A stretch of 16,944 nt of DNA from Candidatus Bathyarchaeota archaeon (GTDB taxonomy: Archaea > Thermoproteota > Bathyarchaeia > 40CM-2-53-6). Under the pieces are notes generated by a model, which saw only the letters and a list, made by a program, of their open reading frames with translations, searched no databases and had not been told where the DNA came from. Shown piece after piece: positions 1 through 5,653 of this stretch. Position 1 is the first letter of the stretch, and the number at the start of each line of letters is the position of its first letter. The stretch covers positions 1 to 16,944 of the forward strand of contig VBBG01000027.1 in the NCBI GenBank assembly GCA_005882905.1, given 5' to 3'. The translations under genes were made by a program, and so were the position numbers.

Positions 1-142
1 TTGCTGCATTACGAGAGGCCGCTCTGATAGTAGCAGGGCGTAGCCCGTTATAGAAATGCTCTTCGGCGGCCGCCGCTCTCTGGATTGCCGATAGTGCGAT
101 CTGCTGGCTTCCGCAAAGACCTGGCGCCCGGTCGTATTTCAC
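1..142 (-). CDS. Possible 5' part of an unidentified gene, cut by window edge
   Basis: On the minus strand a frame is open from an in-frame TAA near 174 to the left edge. The first usable start is GTG at 142, and about 47 codons are visible, beginning MKYDRAPGLCGSQQIALSAI and continuing into an Ala/Arg-rich helix-like stretch. The codons are mixed and GC-rich at third positions, like the neighbouring genes, but no family motif is recognised. AT-rich sequence upstream (near 180-190, GAATATTCA) could be a promoter. An open frame of this length can occur by chance, so this is a weak call. I see nothing else between 143 and 310. Confidence 0.3.
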   Translation of the reverse strand, partial: MKYDRAPGLCGSQQIALSAIQRAAAAEEHFYNGLRPATIRAASRNAA

Positions 143-310
143 GCGGTCGGTTGAATAATCGTCTCTTGTAAGTTATGTGAATATTCAATGAATCCTTTTG
201 AATTGGCAGTCAGTTTGAGAAGCCTGTCTTCTATTGCAACCCTCGCGTAAATTCATGTCAGACCCGATTGATGAAACATCCTCTTTGTAATCAGAAAGAA
301 ACTTTGAATC

Positions 311-421
311 TGGTGCGGGGGGTGGGATTCGAACCCACGAAGGCCTTCGCCACAGGGTCCTAAGCCTTGAACAGGCCCGGCTCGGCCTTCTGCCCATTAG
401 ACCTGGCTCTGGTACCCCCGC
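311..421 (-). tRNA. tRNA-Leu(UAG) with a 23-nt non-canonical intron and encoded CCA
   Basis: The acceptor stem pairs GCGGGGG (421-415) with CCCCCGC (321-315). It is followed by discriminator A (314) and a genome-encoded CCA (313-311). The T-arm is GTGGG-TTCGAAT-CCCAC, and a long variable arm (CGAAG/CTTCG) marks a class II tRNA. Read straight through, the anticodon stem does not pair. Removing 23 nt between positions 29 and 30 restores CAGGG-CTTAGGA-CCCTG, with anticodon UAG in a normal 7-nt loop. The D-arm (CCA/TGG) is intact. The mature tRNA therefore decodes CUA-type leucine codons, provided the intron is removed by the archaeal splicing endonuclease. Confidence 0.93.
367..389 (-). other. 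tRNA-Leu intron at position 29/30 (bulge-helix-bulge)
   Basis: The intron lies in the 5' strand of the anticodon stem, not at the usual 37/38 site. Its inner helix is AGGCC/GGCCT. The 4-bp central helix pairs exon GGGC with intron GTTC (two G-U pairs). The cuts fall in 3-nt bulges, AG^A and AA^G. The exon-side helix is only partly paired (CTAA/TTAG), so this is a relaxed motif. The boundaries are inferred from restoring the anticodon stem. Confidence 0.82.
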
Positions 422-559
422 AGTTCCGACGCCCGGACCCAATCCCAGCGAGGGTCGTAGAGACAAGTTAAGACTATTCGCCGCAGGCCAACTAGCCCGA
501 GCCTCCAAGTCCAGAGTCAAAAACTGCGCAACCTCCAAGCAAACAACCAAAACATAACG

Positions 560-744
560 CTCCAGCGCGCCCCATTCCGGCCCGAGAAAACCCTCCCGGA
601 ACCTGACCCCGAAGACCAGCCCCCGACGATCCCACCACGAAACCAGGCTCCCGCCCGAGTGTTACCATCCACGGTTACCAGAACCGTTACCATGCTAGAA
701 ATCCCAAAAGCAGTTGATCCTCACGACACAGAAGAGCTGCTTTG
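560..744 (-). repeat. Decayed second unit of the ~240-nt non-coding repeat (copy A2)
   Basis: Reading on the minus strand from 744, the start of this stretch matches the start of the other units. A header like CAAAG-n-CTTCTGTGTCG is followed by GAGGA-n-CAA-n-GATTT, close to copy B at 14214. Similarity is clear only for about 50 nt (744-695) and then fades into GC-rich sequence with the GTTACC triplet. No coding frame is supported. The remaining bases 422-560 hold nothing I can name. Confidence 0.5.
661..691. repeat. Three GTTACC direct repeats with an embedded palindrome
   Basis: GTTACC occurs at 661-666, 674-679 and 686-691, a spacing of 13 and 12 bp. Within them CGGTT-n5-AACCG (672-686) is a perfect inverted repeat. 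They lie in the gene-free stretch between tRNA-Leu and the trmB-like gene, inside the decayed second repeat unit. They could be a protein-binding site; no partner is evident. Confidence 0.45.
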
Positions 745-984
745 AGAAGAAACCCATCCGGAAAATCGCCCAGAACAAGCCCGGATCTGCAATCCGGGAG
801 GAGGGTCCCAGGCGGCTGGTTTCGCACGCTTGAAGGGCCCCCACGCGGCAACTACTGAAAACCGCCAAACAGCCCGTTCTGCGTGAGAAACCGATAATCT
901 CGCCCAGAAACGTTCCAGACAGTGAGACGACCCCTCCAGGATTTTGAAAATAAAAAATTTCCCGCGACACAAACCAGCTCTTTG
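745..984 (-). repeat. ~240-nt non-coding repeat, copy A
   Basis: On the minus strand this unit begins just after the trmB-like stop and runs 240 nt to the next header. It shares long identical blocks with copy C at 14450-14676, including TTTGTGTCGCGGGAA, GTTTTCAGTAGTTGCCG and CGTGCGAAACCAGCCGC. It shares GATCCGGGCTTGTTC and TTTCTGGGCGAG with copy B at 14214-14449. Differences between copies are spread over all three codon positions, and copy C has an in-frame stop, so the open frames crossing it are not genes. A T-rich block (ATTTTTTATTTT) lies 25-45 nt into the unit. Near its end is the hairpin CGGAT-TGCAG-ATCCG. The role is unknown; it could be a structured RNA or a non-autonomous mobile element. 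Confidence 0.8.
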
Positions 985-1009
985 GCACACGAGAAGGCCC
1001 TCGGCACGG

Positions 1010-1771
1010 CTATGATACTGGCTTTGAGCCCTCCCAGAGATACTCGAAGTAGCTCTTCCCAAACCTGACCAGCCCAATATGATCCGAGGAAATAGCCAGA
1101 GTCAAACCCTTCTCCGGATCCTCACCCAATAGTATAATGATCTGATTATCATCCGAGATGATCCCCCCTCCAAACATCTGCTCCCGGGTCCGAACCTGGG
1201 CAAGCCCCTTCAGCCGCCGAACAGTCTCCCGGCTCGTCGCCAAGGGAAGCATAACCGAGACGTTAACCCCCTTCTCTCTCATCAACGCGAGAACCGGGAG
1301 AGCCATTGAGACTATCGCATCTGGAACGACCGGCATGGCCACCATCAACTCTCGCCGGGTCCGTGACAGCGTCTCTTTGATCTTGTCGAGTATATTGTCT
1401 TGGCCCCTCACGATCCATATGTCCGGCTTCTCCCGAACTCCCTTCTTCTCATAGAGCGGCTGAAGCTCCTCCAACGCATCAGCCTCGCTCGACCTAATCG
1501 TCGTCTCAAACCGGACCCTTGACGATTCTAGAGCGGTTGAGGGAGCCTTGGCGTAGTACTTGCTCGGACGGCCTTGCTCCAGCTCGACCCATCCCTTCCG
1601 CTCAAGATTCCCGATAATCTCGTAGATCTTCGAATAAGGAATGGAGGCTATCCGGCCAAGCTCACTAGCGGCGAGAGCCCCAGACTCGACGAGGGAGACG
1701 TAAGCCTTCGCCTCATACTCTGTAAGCCCAAACTCCTTCAACGCCCTCCGCGTCTTCTCACTCACAACCAA
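1010..1771 (-). CDS. TrmB-family transcriptional regulator
   Basis: A 253-residue protein with an N-terminal winged helix-turn-helix (about 8-75: ALKEFGLTEYEAKAYVSLVE, then SIPYSKIYEIIGNLERKGWVE). An amphipathic linker follows (about 80-110), then a C-terminal PLD-like sensor domain (about 115-253) of the kind that binds sugars or other effectors in TrmB regulators. The length is in the family range. TTG at 1771 is the best start; GTG two codons later is an alternative. The gene diverges from the Mrp gene across about 115 bp holding an AT-rich block near 1840-1852 that could serve either direction. Control of mrp or of itself is an inference from position. Family confident, effector unknown. 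Confidence 0.87.
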   Translation of the reverse strand: MVVSEKTRRALKEFGLTEYEAKAYVSLVESGALAASELGRIASIPYSKIYEIIGNLERKGWVELEQGRPSKYYAKAPSTALESSRVRFETTIRSSEADALEELQPLYEKKGVREKPDIWIVRGQDNILDKIKETLSRTRRELMVAMPVVPDAIVSMALPVLALMREKGVNVSVMLPLATSRETVRRLKGLAQVRTREQMFGGGIISDDNQIIILLGEDPEKGLTLAISSDHIGLVRFGKSYFEYLWEGSKPVS

Positions 1772-1839
1772 CAGTCAACCCACCACACATCCACCCATCG
1801 ATAACGGTACAGAATGCCGCTTCGCTCCGGTAATAGGGT

Positions 1840-1851
1840 GTAAATACCTTC
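1840..1851 (+). promoter_or_regulatory. Likely TATA region between trmB-like and mrp genes
   Basis: GTGTAAATACC lies 36-46 bp upstream of the mrp TTG start and would place transcription start near 1868-1874. The surrounding GGTAAT-n8-AATACC is an imperfect dyad that may also be an operator for the divergent regulator. Confidence 0.4.
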
Positions 1852-1886
1852 TCCGCCACCTTTCTCAATGGAACCTGTCCACTACG

Positions 1887-3038
1887 TTGATCGATAAGCA
1901 GAGCGTCATCGAGAGTCTACGCGGAGTCCTCGACCCGGAAATCGGGATCAGCATCGTCGATCTCAACATGGTCCGAGACATCACAATAACAGACGACCAT
2001 GTCAAGGTAAAGATCGCTCTGACCGTCGCCCACTGTCCTCTGGCCAAGACCCTACAATCCGACGTGGAGAAAGCATTGAGAAAATCCGGCCAGGTCCATT
2101 CAGTCACGGTTGAGACGACATCGATGTCGAAGTCAGAGCTTGATGAGCTCAGAACAATGCTTCAGAACAAGACGGCCAAGACAGGAGCTGAGCCCAGGAC
2201 GAACGTTGGCGCTGGCATCGAACGCCTAGGGAAACGGGAGATCAGGAATATCATAGCAATAGTCTCAGGCAAGGGCGGCGTAGGAAAATCATTCGTCACA
2301 AGCATGCTCGCATGCGAACTCCGCAGACAAGGCTACGAGGTCGGAGTCCTAGACGCAGACCTCACAGGACCGAGCATCGCAAAGGTCTTCGGACTAACCA
2401 ACCACCCCTCCAAGAGCCCCGCCGGAGCCATCACGCCGATCGAGACAAAGACCGGGATCAAAGTCATGTCGATCAACCTCGTCCTCGATGATCCGGGAAC
2501 ACCCGTCATCTGGCGAGGACCCATAGTCAACAGCGTAATCCGGCAGCTCTACTGGGAAGTGGACTGGGGCCCGCTCCACTATCTGCTAGTAGATCTACCG
2601 CCGGGCACGAGCGACGCCCCGCTGACCGTGTTCCAGTCCCTCCCGCTTGACGGGGTAATCGTCGTATCCTCCCCCCAAGACCTAGCATCTCTAATCGTGA
2701 CAAAGGCGGTCAACATGGCAAAGAAGATGAACACCGAAATCTTCGGACTGATAGAGAACATGAGCTTTCTTGAATGCCCCGGCTGCGGCGAAAAGGTCCA
2801 TGTCTTTGGACCGTCCCAAGGCGAGAAACTAGCAGAGCAACTCGGCATTCTCTTTCTCGGGTCAATCCCGATCGACCCGATGATCGCTCGAAAATCCGAC
2901 GAAGGACGGATCGAAGACTACTCCTCTCCCGCCTTCCAGGCAACCGCAGACAAACTCCGGCTCAGAACCTCGGAGCAGGTTCAACAGCTCATGCAGGGGC
3001 TGCCCATCGCGTGGGCGGTCGAGCCCGCGAAGAGCTAG
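1887..3038 (+). CDS. Mrp/NBP35-type Fe-S carrier P-loop ATPase with N-terminal MIP18 domain
   Basis: A 383-residue protein. Residues 1-80 are a MIP18/DUF59 domain (VLDPEIGISIVDLNMV; Cys50 in TVAHCP). Residues about 118-360 are the ParA/Mrp ATPase, with deviant Walker A SGKGGVGKS (127-135), DADLTGPS, and the C-terminal CPGC pair (Cys297, Cys300) that bridges an Fe-S cluster in the dimer of characterised relatives. The predicted role is to assemble or carry a [4Fe-4S] cluster to apoproteins in the cytoplasm. The MIP18-ApbC fusion is common in archaea and bacteria. The start is TTG at 1887; no ATG or GTG is in frame upstream. A stand-alone MIP18 protein at 5654 may act in the same pathway. Confidence 0.93.
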   Translation: MIDKQSVIESLRGVLDPEIGISIVDLNMVRDITITDDHVKVKIALTVAHCPLAKTLQSDVEKALRKSGQVHSVTVETTSMSKSELDELRTMLQNKTAKTGAEPRTNVGAGIERLGKREIRNIIAIVSGKGGVGKSFVTSMLACELRRQGYEVGVLDADLTGPSIAKVFGLTNHPSKSPAGAITPIETKTGIKVMSINLVLDDPGTPVIWRGPIVNSVIRQLYWEVDWGPLHYLLVDLPPGTSDAPLTVFQSLPLDGVIVVSSPQDLASLIVTKAVNMAKKMNTEIFGLIENMSFLECPGCGEKVHVFGPSQGEKLAEQLGILFLGSIPIDPMIARKSDEGRIEDYSSPAFQATADKLRLRTSEQVQQLMQGLPIAWAVEPAKS

Positions 3039-3115
3039 ACCCTCGTTTACGCGCATTAATATCTGAGTCCACACCCCATAATAGGAGACTCCGACCACTT
3101 CGCGTTGTGAACCAA

Positions 3116-3586
3116 ATGGCTAGAAAGACGCTCAAGAGGAAGAAGGGAAAGGCGAAGAGAGAACCAAGAAAGTCGAGCCCTCCGAGACGCGTCGAAAGAA
3201 CCTCTCCACAAGAACGTGCTTTCAAAGCCCCTAACAAGAGCCCGATCATCCCAAGCGTCCCGGCTTCCGCTTACCGGGCACAACCAGCCGTCTTGCCACA
3301 CGATCATCCGGTCTTCTCGATCAAGATAGGCTCCATCAACGGTGAGACCACGATCGGCGACTTGATAGTGGCGTTTCCCAGAACCAGGGATGTGCTGATG
3401 AAGCATGGTCTAAGGTTTGATGTGGAAGATGCCGGATATCTTTACATGACGCTGAACATCTTCTCCGCAATACATGGTCTCGCGGCCGGCAGCCTCGTGC
3501 AAGAACTCCACAATGTTTCGCTGGAGCCGCCTCTACAACCACCTTCCCAGCAACTGCGGACCGTCACGGCAGTCCCGTCCGTCTAG
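3116..3586 (+). CDS. DUF1858-domain protein with basic N-terminus
   Basis: A 156-residue protein starting at ATG 3116, the first ATG after an AT-rich box (GCATTAATATC, 3053-3062). The open frame extends far upstream over the mrp 3' end, but that part is a shadow. Residues 1-50 are rich in Lys/Arg/Pro/Ser and probably disordered. Residues about 76-135 resemble DUF1858 (TTIGDLIVAFPRTRDVLMKH, then a TLNIFSAIHGL helix). In many DUF1858 proteins the Gly-containing turn is followed by a Cys pair; here that stretch is LRFDVEDAGYL with no Cys, so metal binding through it is unlikely. The function is unknown. It lies 77 bp after mrp and probably has its own promoter. Confidence 0.75.
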   Translation: MARKTLKRKKGKAKREPRKSSPPRRVERTSPQERAFKAPNKSPIIPSVPASAYRAQPAVLPHDHPVFSIKIGSINGETTIGDLIVAFPRTRDVLMKHGLRFDVEDAGYLYMTLNIFSAIHGLAAGSLVQELHNVSLEPPLQPPSQQLRTVTAVPSV

Positions 3587-3642
3587 ACCGGAACCCGTGC
3601 TATCTCGCCGCTTGCACGGCTCGCGCTAGCTACGGGGCAACG

Positions 3643-3666
3643 GAAGAAACAAATGCCGGTTTCTTC
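3643..3666. promoter_or_regulatory. Perfect inverted repeat upstream of acylphosphatase gene
   Basis: GAAGAAAC (3643-3650), 8-nt spacer, GTTTCTTC (3659-3666). It ends 12 nt before the acylphosphatase GTG. It could be an operator or an mRNA hairpin over the start region; the sequence alone does not decide. Confidence 0.45.
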
Positions 3667-3678
3667 ACGCGTTGTTGA

Positions 3679-3954
3679 GTGGAAGCTAGAGCAAGGATCC
3701 TCATCACGGGACTAGTCCAAGGAGTCTTCTTCAGACGAGAAGTTACCGATCTAGCTAGAAGGCTGGGACTCGCAGGCTGGGTGCGGAATCTCTCCGACGG
3801 GCGAGTCGAAACCCTAGTTGAGGGTGAGAAGGACAGGCTCGACGAGCTCATAAAATTCTGCCACGTGGGACCCAGAGGGGCCAGAGTGCGAAATGTCGAG
3901 GTCGAATGGTCAGACTACAAGGGAGAATTTCGCGGTTTCAAAATAACAAGGTGA
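3679..3954 (+). CDS. acyP: Acylphosphatase
   Basis: A 91-residue protein of the size usual for acylphosphatase, which hydrolyses the carboxyl-phosphate bond of acyl phosphates such as acetyl phosphate or 1,3-bisphosphoglycerate in the cytoplasm. The phosphate-binding loop with catalytic Arg is in GLVQGVFFRREV (residues about 12-23), and the catalytic Asn is in GWVRNLSDGRVE (about 34-45). The C-terminal FRGFKITR matches the usual last strand. The start is GTG at 3679, directly after an in-frame TGA. It stands alone between the DUF1858 gene and tRNA-Glu, with a perfect inverted repeat just upstream. Confidence 0.93.
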   Translation: MEARARILITGLVQGVFFRREVTDLARRLGLAGWVRNLSDGRVETLVEGEKDRLDELIKFCHVGPRGARVRNVEVEWSDYKGEFRGFKITR

Positions 3955-4067
3955 CACCCTTTCTCGGAGAACAGAGACCCAAGCTAGTGAGTCCTCAGGC
4001 CAAGACTAATAGTCGGATCGGCTCTATCACCAAAAGGTAAATGAAACCTGGTTTTGAGATGTCGGTC

Positions 4068-4168
4068 GCTCCGGTGGTGTAGTCCGGTTTAGCATAACGG
4101 CCTTTCGAGCCGTTGATCGCGGGTTCAAAAGCGGCAGTAGGCTGCGGGAAGTCCCGCCCGGAGCACCA
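4068..4168 (+). tRNA. tRNA-Glu(UUC) with a 22-nt intron in the T-loop and encoded CCA
   Basis: The acceptor stem pairs GCTCCGG (4068-4074) with CCGGAGC (4158-4164), followed by A and encoded CCA. The anticodon arm is ACGGC-CTTTCGA-GCCGT, anticodon UUC. The D-arm pairs GTGT with GCAT (two G-U pairs). The T-stem pairs GCGGG (4119-4123) with CCCGC (4153-4157), but the loop is 29 nt instead of 7. Removing 22 nt leaves TTCAAAT, a normal T-loop. A short T-rich run (CTTTTCT, about 4175) just downstream may end transcription. Confidence 0.95.
4130..4151 (+). other. tRNA-Glu T-loop intron (59/60, or 58/59)
   Basis: The intron folds as GCGGC-AGTAG-GCTGC. Cuts after AA in the bulge AAA and after AG in the bulge AGT flank a weak central helix TTC/GGA and leave T-loop TTCAAAT. 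Shifting both cuts one base upstream gives TTCAAGT, also acceptable. T-loop introns at these positions are known from Thermoproteales tRNAs. Confidence 0.8.
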
Positions 4169-4261
4169 GAAACGCTTTTCTACTAAACCTGGTCCGGCGA
4201 CCTCTCAGCTGAGGGACAGGTAGAAGAACTCTAGCCGCGTATCAGATGAAGAGAGCAAAGG

Positions 4262-4666
4262 TCAGAGGTTCTCGTAGTATTTCCTTGCGATCGACACAGC
4301 CTCTTGAGGCCGACTCGCAGCGGTCTTATATTCCGGCTTCGAGTTTCCAGAAACTGAGGCGGCTTTCTCGAAGAACTTTCGCACCCCTTCCGCATCCCCG
4401 CGGTAGAGCTCTATCCCACCAGCTATTCTATACCATACCTCGGCCCTCGTCTTGTTGCCAGTTGATTCGAAATTGGTCGCTTGGCTCATCGCTTCCTCTA
4501 GTGACGCAGTGATCCTCTTGGGGTCCAGGAAGAGTAGTCTCGACATTGATTGGTACATCTCGGGGTCGTTACTCGTTATTTCTTGGAGTCTGCTCAGCAC
4601 CGTGGGTTCCGGGCCCGGATTGGACTGCGTTTGGGTCTTCTTCCTCCCAAACAGACCGAATGTCAG
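4262..4666 (-). CDS. Small helical protein of unknown function; probable CTG start
   Basis: The sequence after GTG 4600 is a 112-residue all-helical protein with TPR-like character (SRLQEITSNDPEMYQSMSRL, EVWYRIAGGIELYRGDAEGV, FFEKAASVSG). The same frame continues 22 codons upstream with a natural-looking N-terminus, x-TFGLFGRKKTQTQSNPGPEP, back to CTG at 4666. An in-frame TAA lies at 4681-4679, and no ATG, GTG or TTG is in frame before the GTG at 4600. A TATA-like TTTATC (4706-4701) lies about 35 nt before the CTG. The product is thus either 134 residues from CTG or 112 from GTG. No family recognised; TPR-like scaffolding is only a guess. Confidence 0.7.
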   Translation of the reverse strand: MTFGLFGRKKTQTQSNPGPEPTVLSRLQEITSNDPEMYQSMSRLLFLDPKRITASLEEAMSQATNFESTGNKTRAEVWYRIAGGIELYRGDAEGVRKFFEKAASVSGNSKPEYKTAASRPQEAVSIARKYYENL

Positions 4667-4779
4667 TTGACCACAACCTTACCCCAGTTAGGATGGAATC
4701 GATAAATGGAGCCCATTTAAGAGTTCATTCCGAAAGTTTCATACCGACCATTCATGGTCGAAGTTCGTGATTTGGGACG

Positions 4780-4890
4780 ATGAGTCTGGAAGACAAAATG
4801 GTGCGCCGACGAGAATTGAAGGAAAAGGCTCGGAAGAGGAAGAGGGGCCCCTATCGTAAGGCTTCCAGTGGGAAACTGATCAAATACTAG
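4780..4890 (+). CDS. 36-residue highly basic protein
   Basis: ATG at 4780 opens 36 codons ending TAG at 4890; an in-frame TGA at 4768-4770 fixes the upstream limit. The protein starts MSLEDKMVRRRELKEKARKR and ends with a Lys/Gly/Ser tail closing in LIKY. About 40 percent of residues are Lys or Arg, in a pattern that suits an amphipathic helix plus a flexible tail, as in small ribosomal or nucleic-acid-binding proteins. I do not recognise the family. It lies between convergent genes with no partner. Upstream AT-rich sequence (CATTTAAGAG near 4715) is a possible promoter. Confidence 0.5.
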   Translation: MSLEDKMVRRRELKEKARKRKRGPYRKASSGKLIKY

Positions 4891-4939
4891 ATTCTACAGC
4901 GTAGGAGTCGGCCGGGGAGCGCCGTGCGGAGGGTTCTTA

Positions 4940-4964
4940 AGACTCGAGTATGGTCCTTGAGTCT
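4940..4964. terminator. Hairpin downstream of the COG2522-type gene
   Basis: AGACTC (4940-4945), 13-nt loop, GAGTCT (4959-4964), located 33 bp past the stop of the minus-strand regulator gene. There is no strong T-run, so a terminator role is weak. Confidence 0.25.
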
Positions 4965-4996
4965 ATCACGTCTTGAACCAGGAGACGACCATCTCA

Positions 4997-5458
4997 TCAA
5001 GCGCGTATTGGTATGCGTCTGTATTTTCCCATGCTACTGGGCTCAATGGTTACGAGTTCTGAACAGCTGTGGTTTCCGAAGCATATAGTGCAGTGCTCGA
5101 CATCCCATGCTGGGTCCACCTTATGACATGTCTCACACATTAGGCCGAGTGCACGGATGTCTGTGCATGCCTGGCATAGTTTCTGAGAGACGGCAATTGG
5201 GCTGGGACTTTGGGAGAGCATGGAAGCGATGTCCCTGCTCATCTTTTGTACTTCAGGGGCAGACTCGAGTTGAACTGCTTCGCCTCGAACTTGGTGGCGG
5301 TACTTGCTGACAGCGGCCTGCGTCACTCCAAGTCTGGTGGCTACCTGCTCTTGTTTTAGTCCATAATGCTCGAGGAGTTCGCGTGCCACCATGGCTCGAA
5401 GTGCTGGAACTACAGACTTAGACGCGATCTCACAGGGGATTATCAAAGAAACAAGCAC
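4997..5458 (-). CDS. COG2522-type HTH regulator with Cys-rich C-terminus
   Basis: A 153-residue protein. The N-terminal part (IIPCEIASKSVVPALRAMVA, then LLEHYGLKQEQVATRLGVTQAAVSKY, about 29-53) is a helix-turn-helix of the archaeal COG2522 group. The C-terminal half has CxxC pairs at Cys95/98, Cys108/111 and Cys123/126, plus Cys132, a likely metal or Fe-S site. The GTG start at 5458 is supported by a TATA box (GTTTAAATAGC on this strand, about 5474-5484) at the right distance for leaderless transcription. It diverges from a small ORF and a MIP18 gene across a shared box and palindrome, so it may control them or itself and sense metal or redox state. That last step is inference. Confidence 0.83.
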   Translation of the reverse strand: MLVSLIIPCEIASKSVVPALRAMVARELLEHYGLKQEQVATRLGVTQAAVSKYRHQVRGEAVQLESAPEVQKMSRDIASMLSQSPSPIAVSQKLCQACTDIRALGLMCETCHKVDPAWDVEHCTICFGNHSCSELVTIEPSSMGKYRRIPIRA

Positions 5459-5473
5459 GATTAATCCTACAAG

Positions 5474-5483
5474 CTATTTAAAC
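5474..5483. promoter_or_regulatory. Shared TATA box for two divergent genes
   Basis: CTATTTAAAC reads as a TATA box on both strands. The minus-strand GTG (5458) and the plus-strand ATG (5510) each lie about 16-26 nt from its edges, suiting leaderless transcripts both ways. Confidence 0.6.
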
Positions 5484-5497
5484 ATGACTTATGTCAT
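5484..5497. promoter_or_regulatory. Palindromic operator candidate ATGAC-n4-GTCAT
   Basis: ATGAC (5484-5488), TTAT, GTCAT (5493-5497) is a perfect dyad directly next to the TATA box and before the plus-strand start. A protein bound here would block RNA polymerase on the plus side. The adjacent HTH protein is the obvious candidate. Confidence 0.55.
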
Positions 5498-5509
5498 ACT
5501 CCGACCACT

Positions 5510-5647
5510 ATGCTCTTGCGTCGTGTTATAGGAGATCTTACGAAGAATCTGGATATACTGGGGAGTAGAGTTTTGAAAGACGGAAGTCCAGAGAAACTCG
5601 TCGCCGACGAATGTATAAATGAAATTACGTACGACCTAGTTGAGTGA
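5510..5647 (+). CDS. 45-residue protein, first gene of a MIP18 operon
   Basis: ATG 5510 opens 45 codons to TGA 5645-5647. The protein begins MLLRRVIGDLTKNLDILGSR and ends in an acidic helix (EKLVADECINEITYDLVE). The start lies 26 nt after the TATA box, as expected for a leaderless mRNA. The stop is 6 nt before the ATG of the MIP18 gene, implying co-transcription and perhaps coupled translation. The composition looks like a folded helical mini-protein with one Cys. No family recognised. A role linked to MIP18 or to the divergent Cys-rich regulator is only suggested by position. Confidence 0.6.
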   Translation: MLLRRVIGDLTKNLDILGSRVLKDGSPEKLVADECINEITYDLVE

Positions 5648-5653
5648 TGCTCG

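Noticed and set aside
185..550. 121-residue minus-strand open frame
   Set aside because: It runs through the whole tRNA-Leu gene and has no protein signature.
695..1077. Two long minus-strand open frames (97 and 118 residues) across repeat copy A
   Set aside because: One of them is partly mirrored in copy C, but with a stop codon, and substitutions are not biased to third positions; this is repeat DNA.
2774..3115. N-terminal extension of the DUF1858 gene
   Set aside because: It overlaps the end of mrp in another frame and has shadow-like composition; a promoter-like box and ATG 3116 fit better.
4068..4168. tRNA-Glu as a pseudogene because of its 29-nt T-loop
   Set aside because: All stems are intact and the extra 22 nt form a spliceable hairpin that leaves a normal T-loop.
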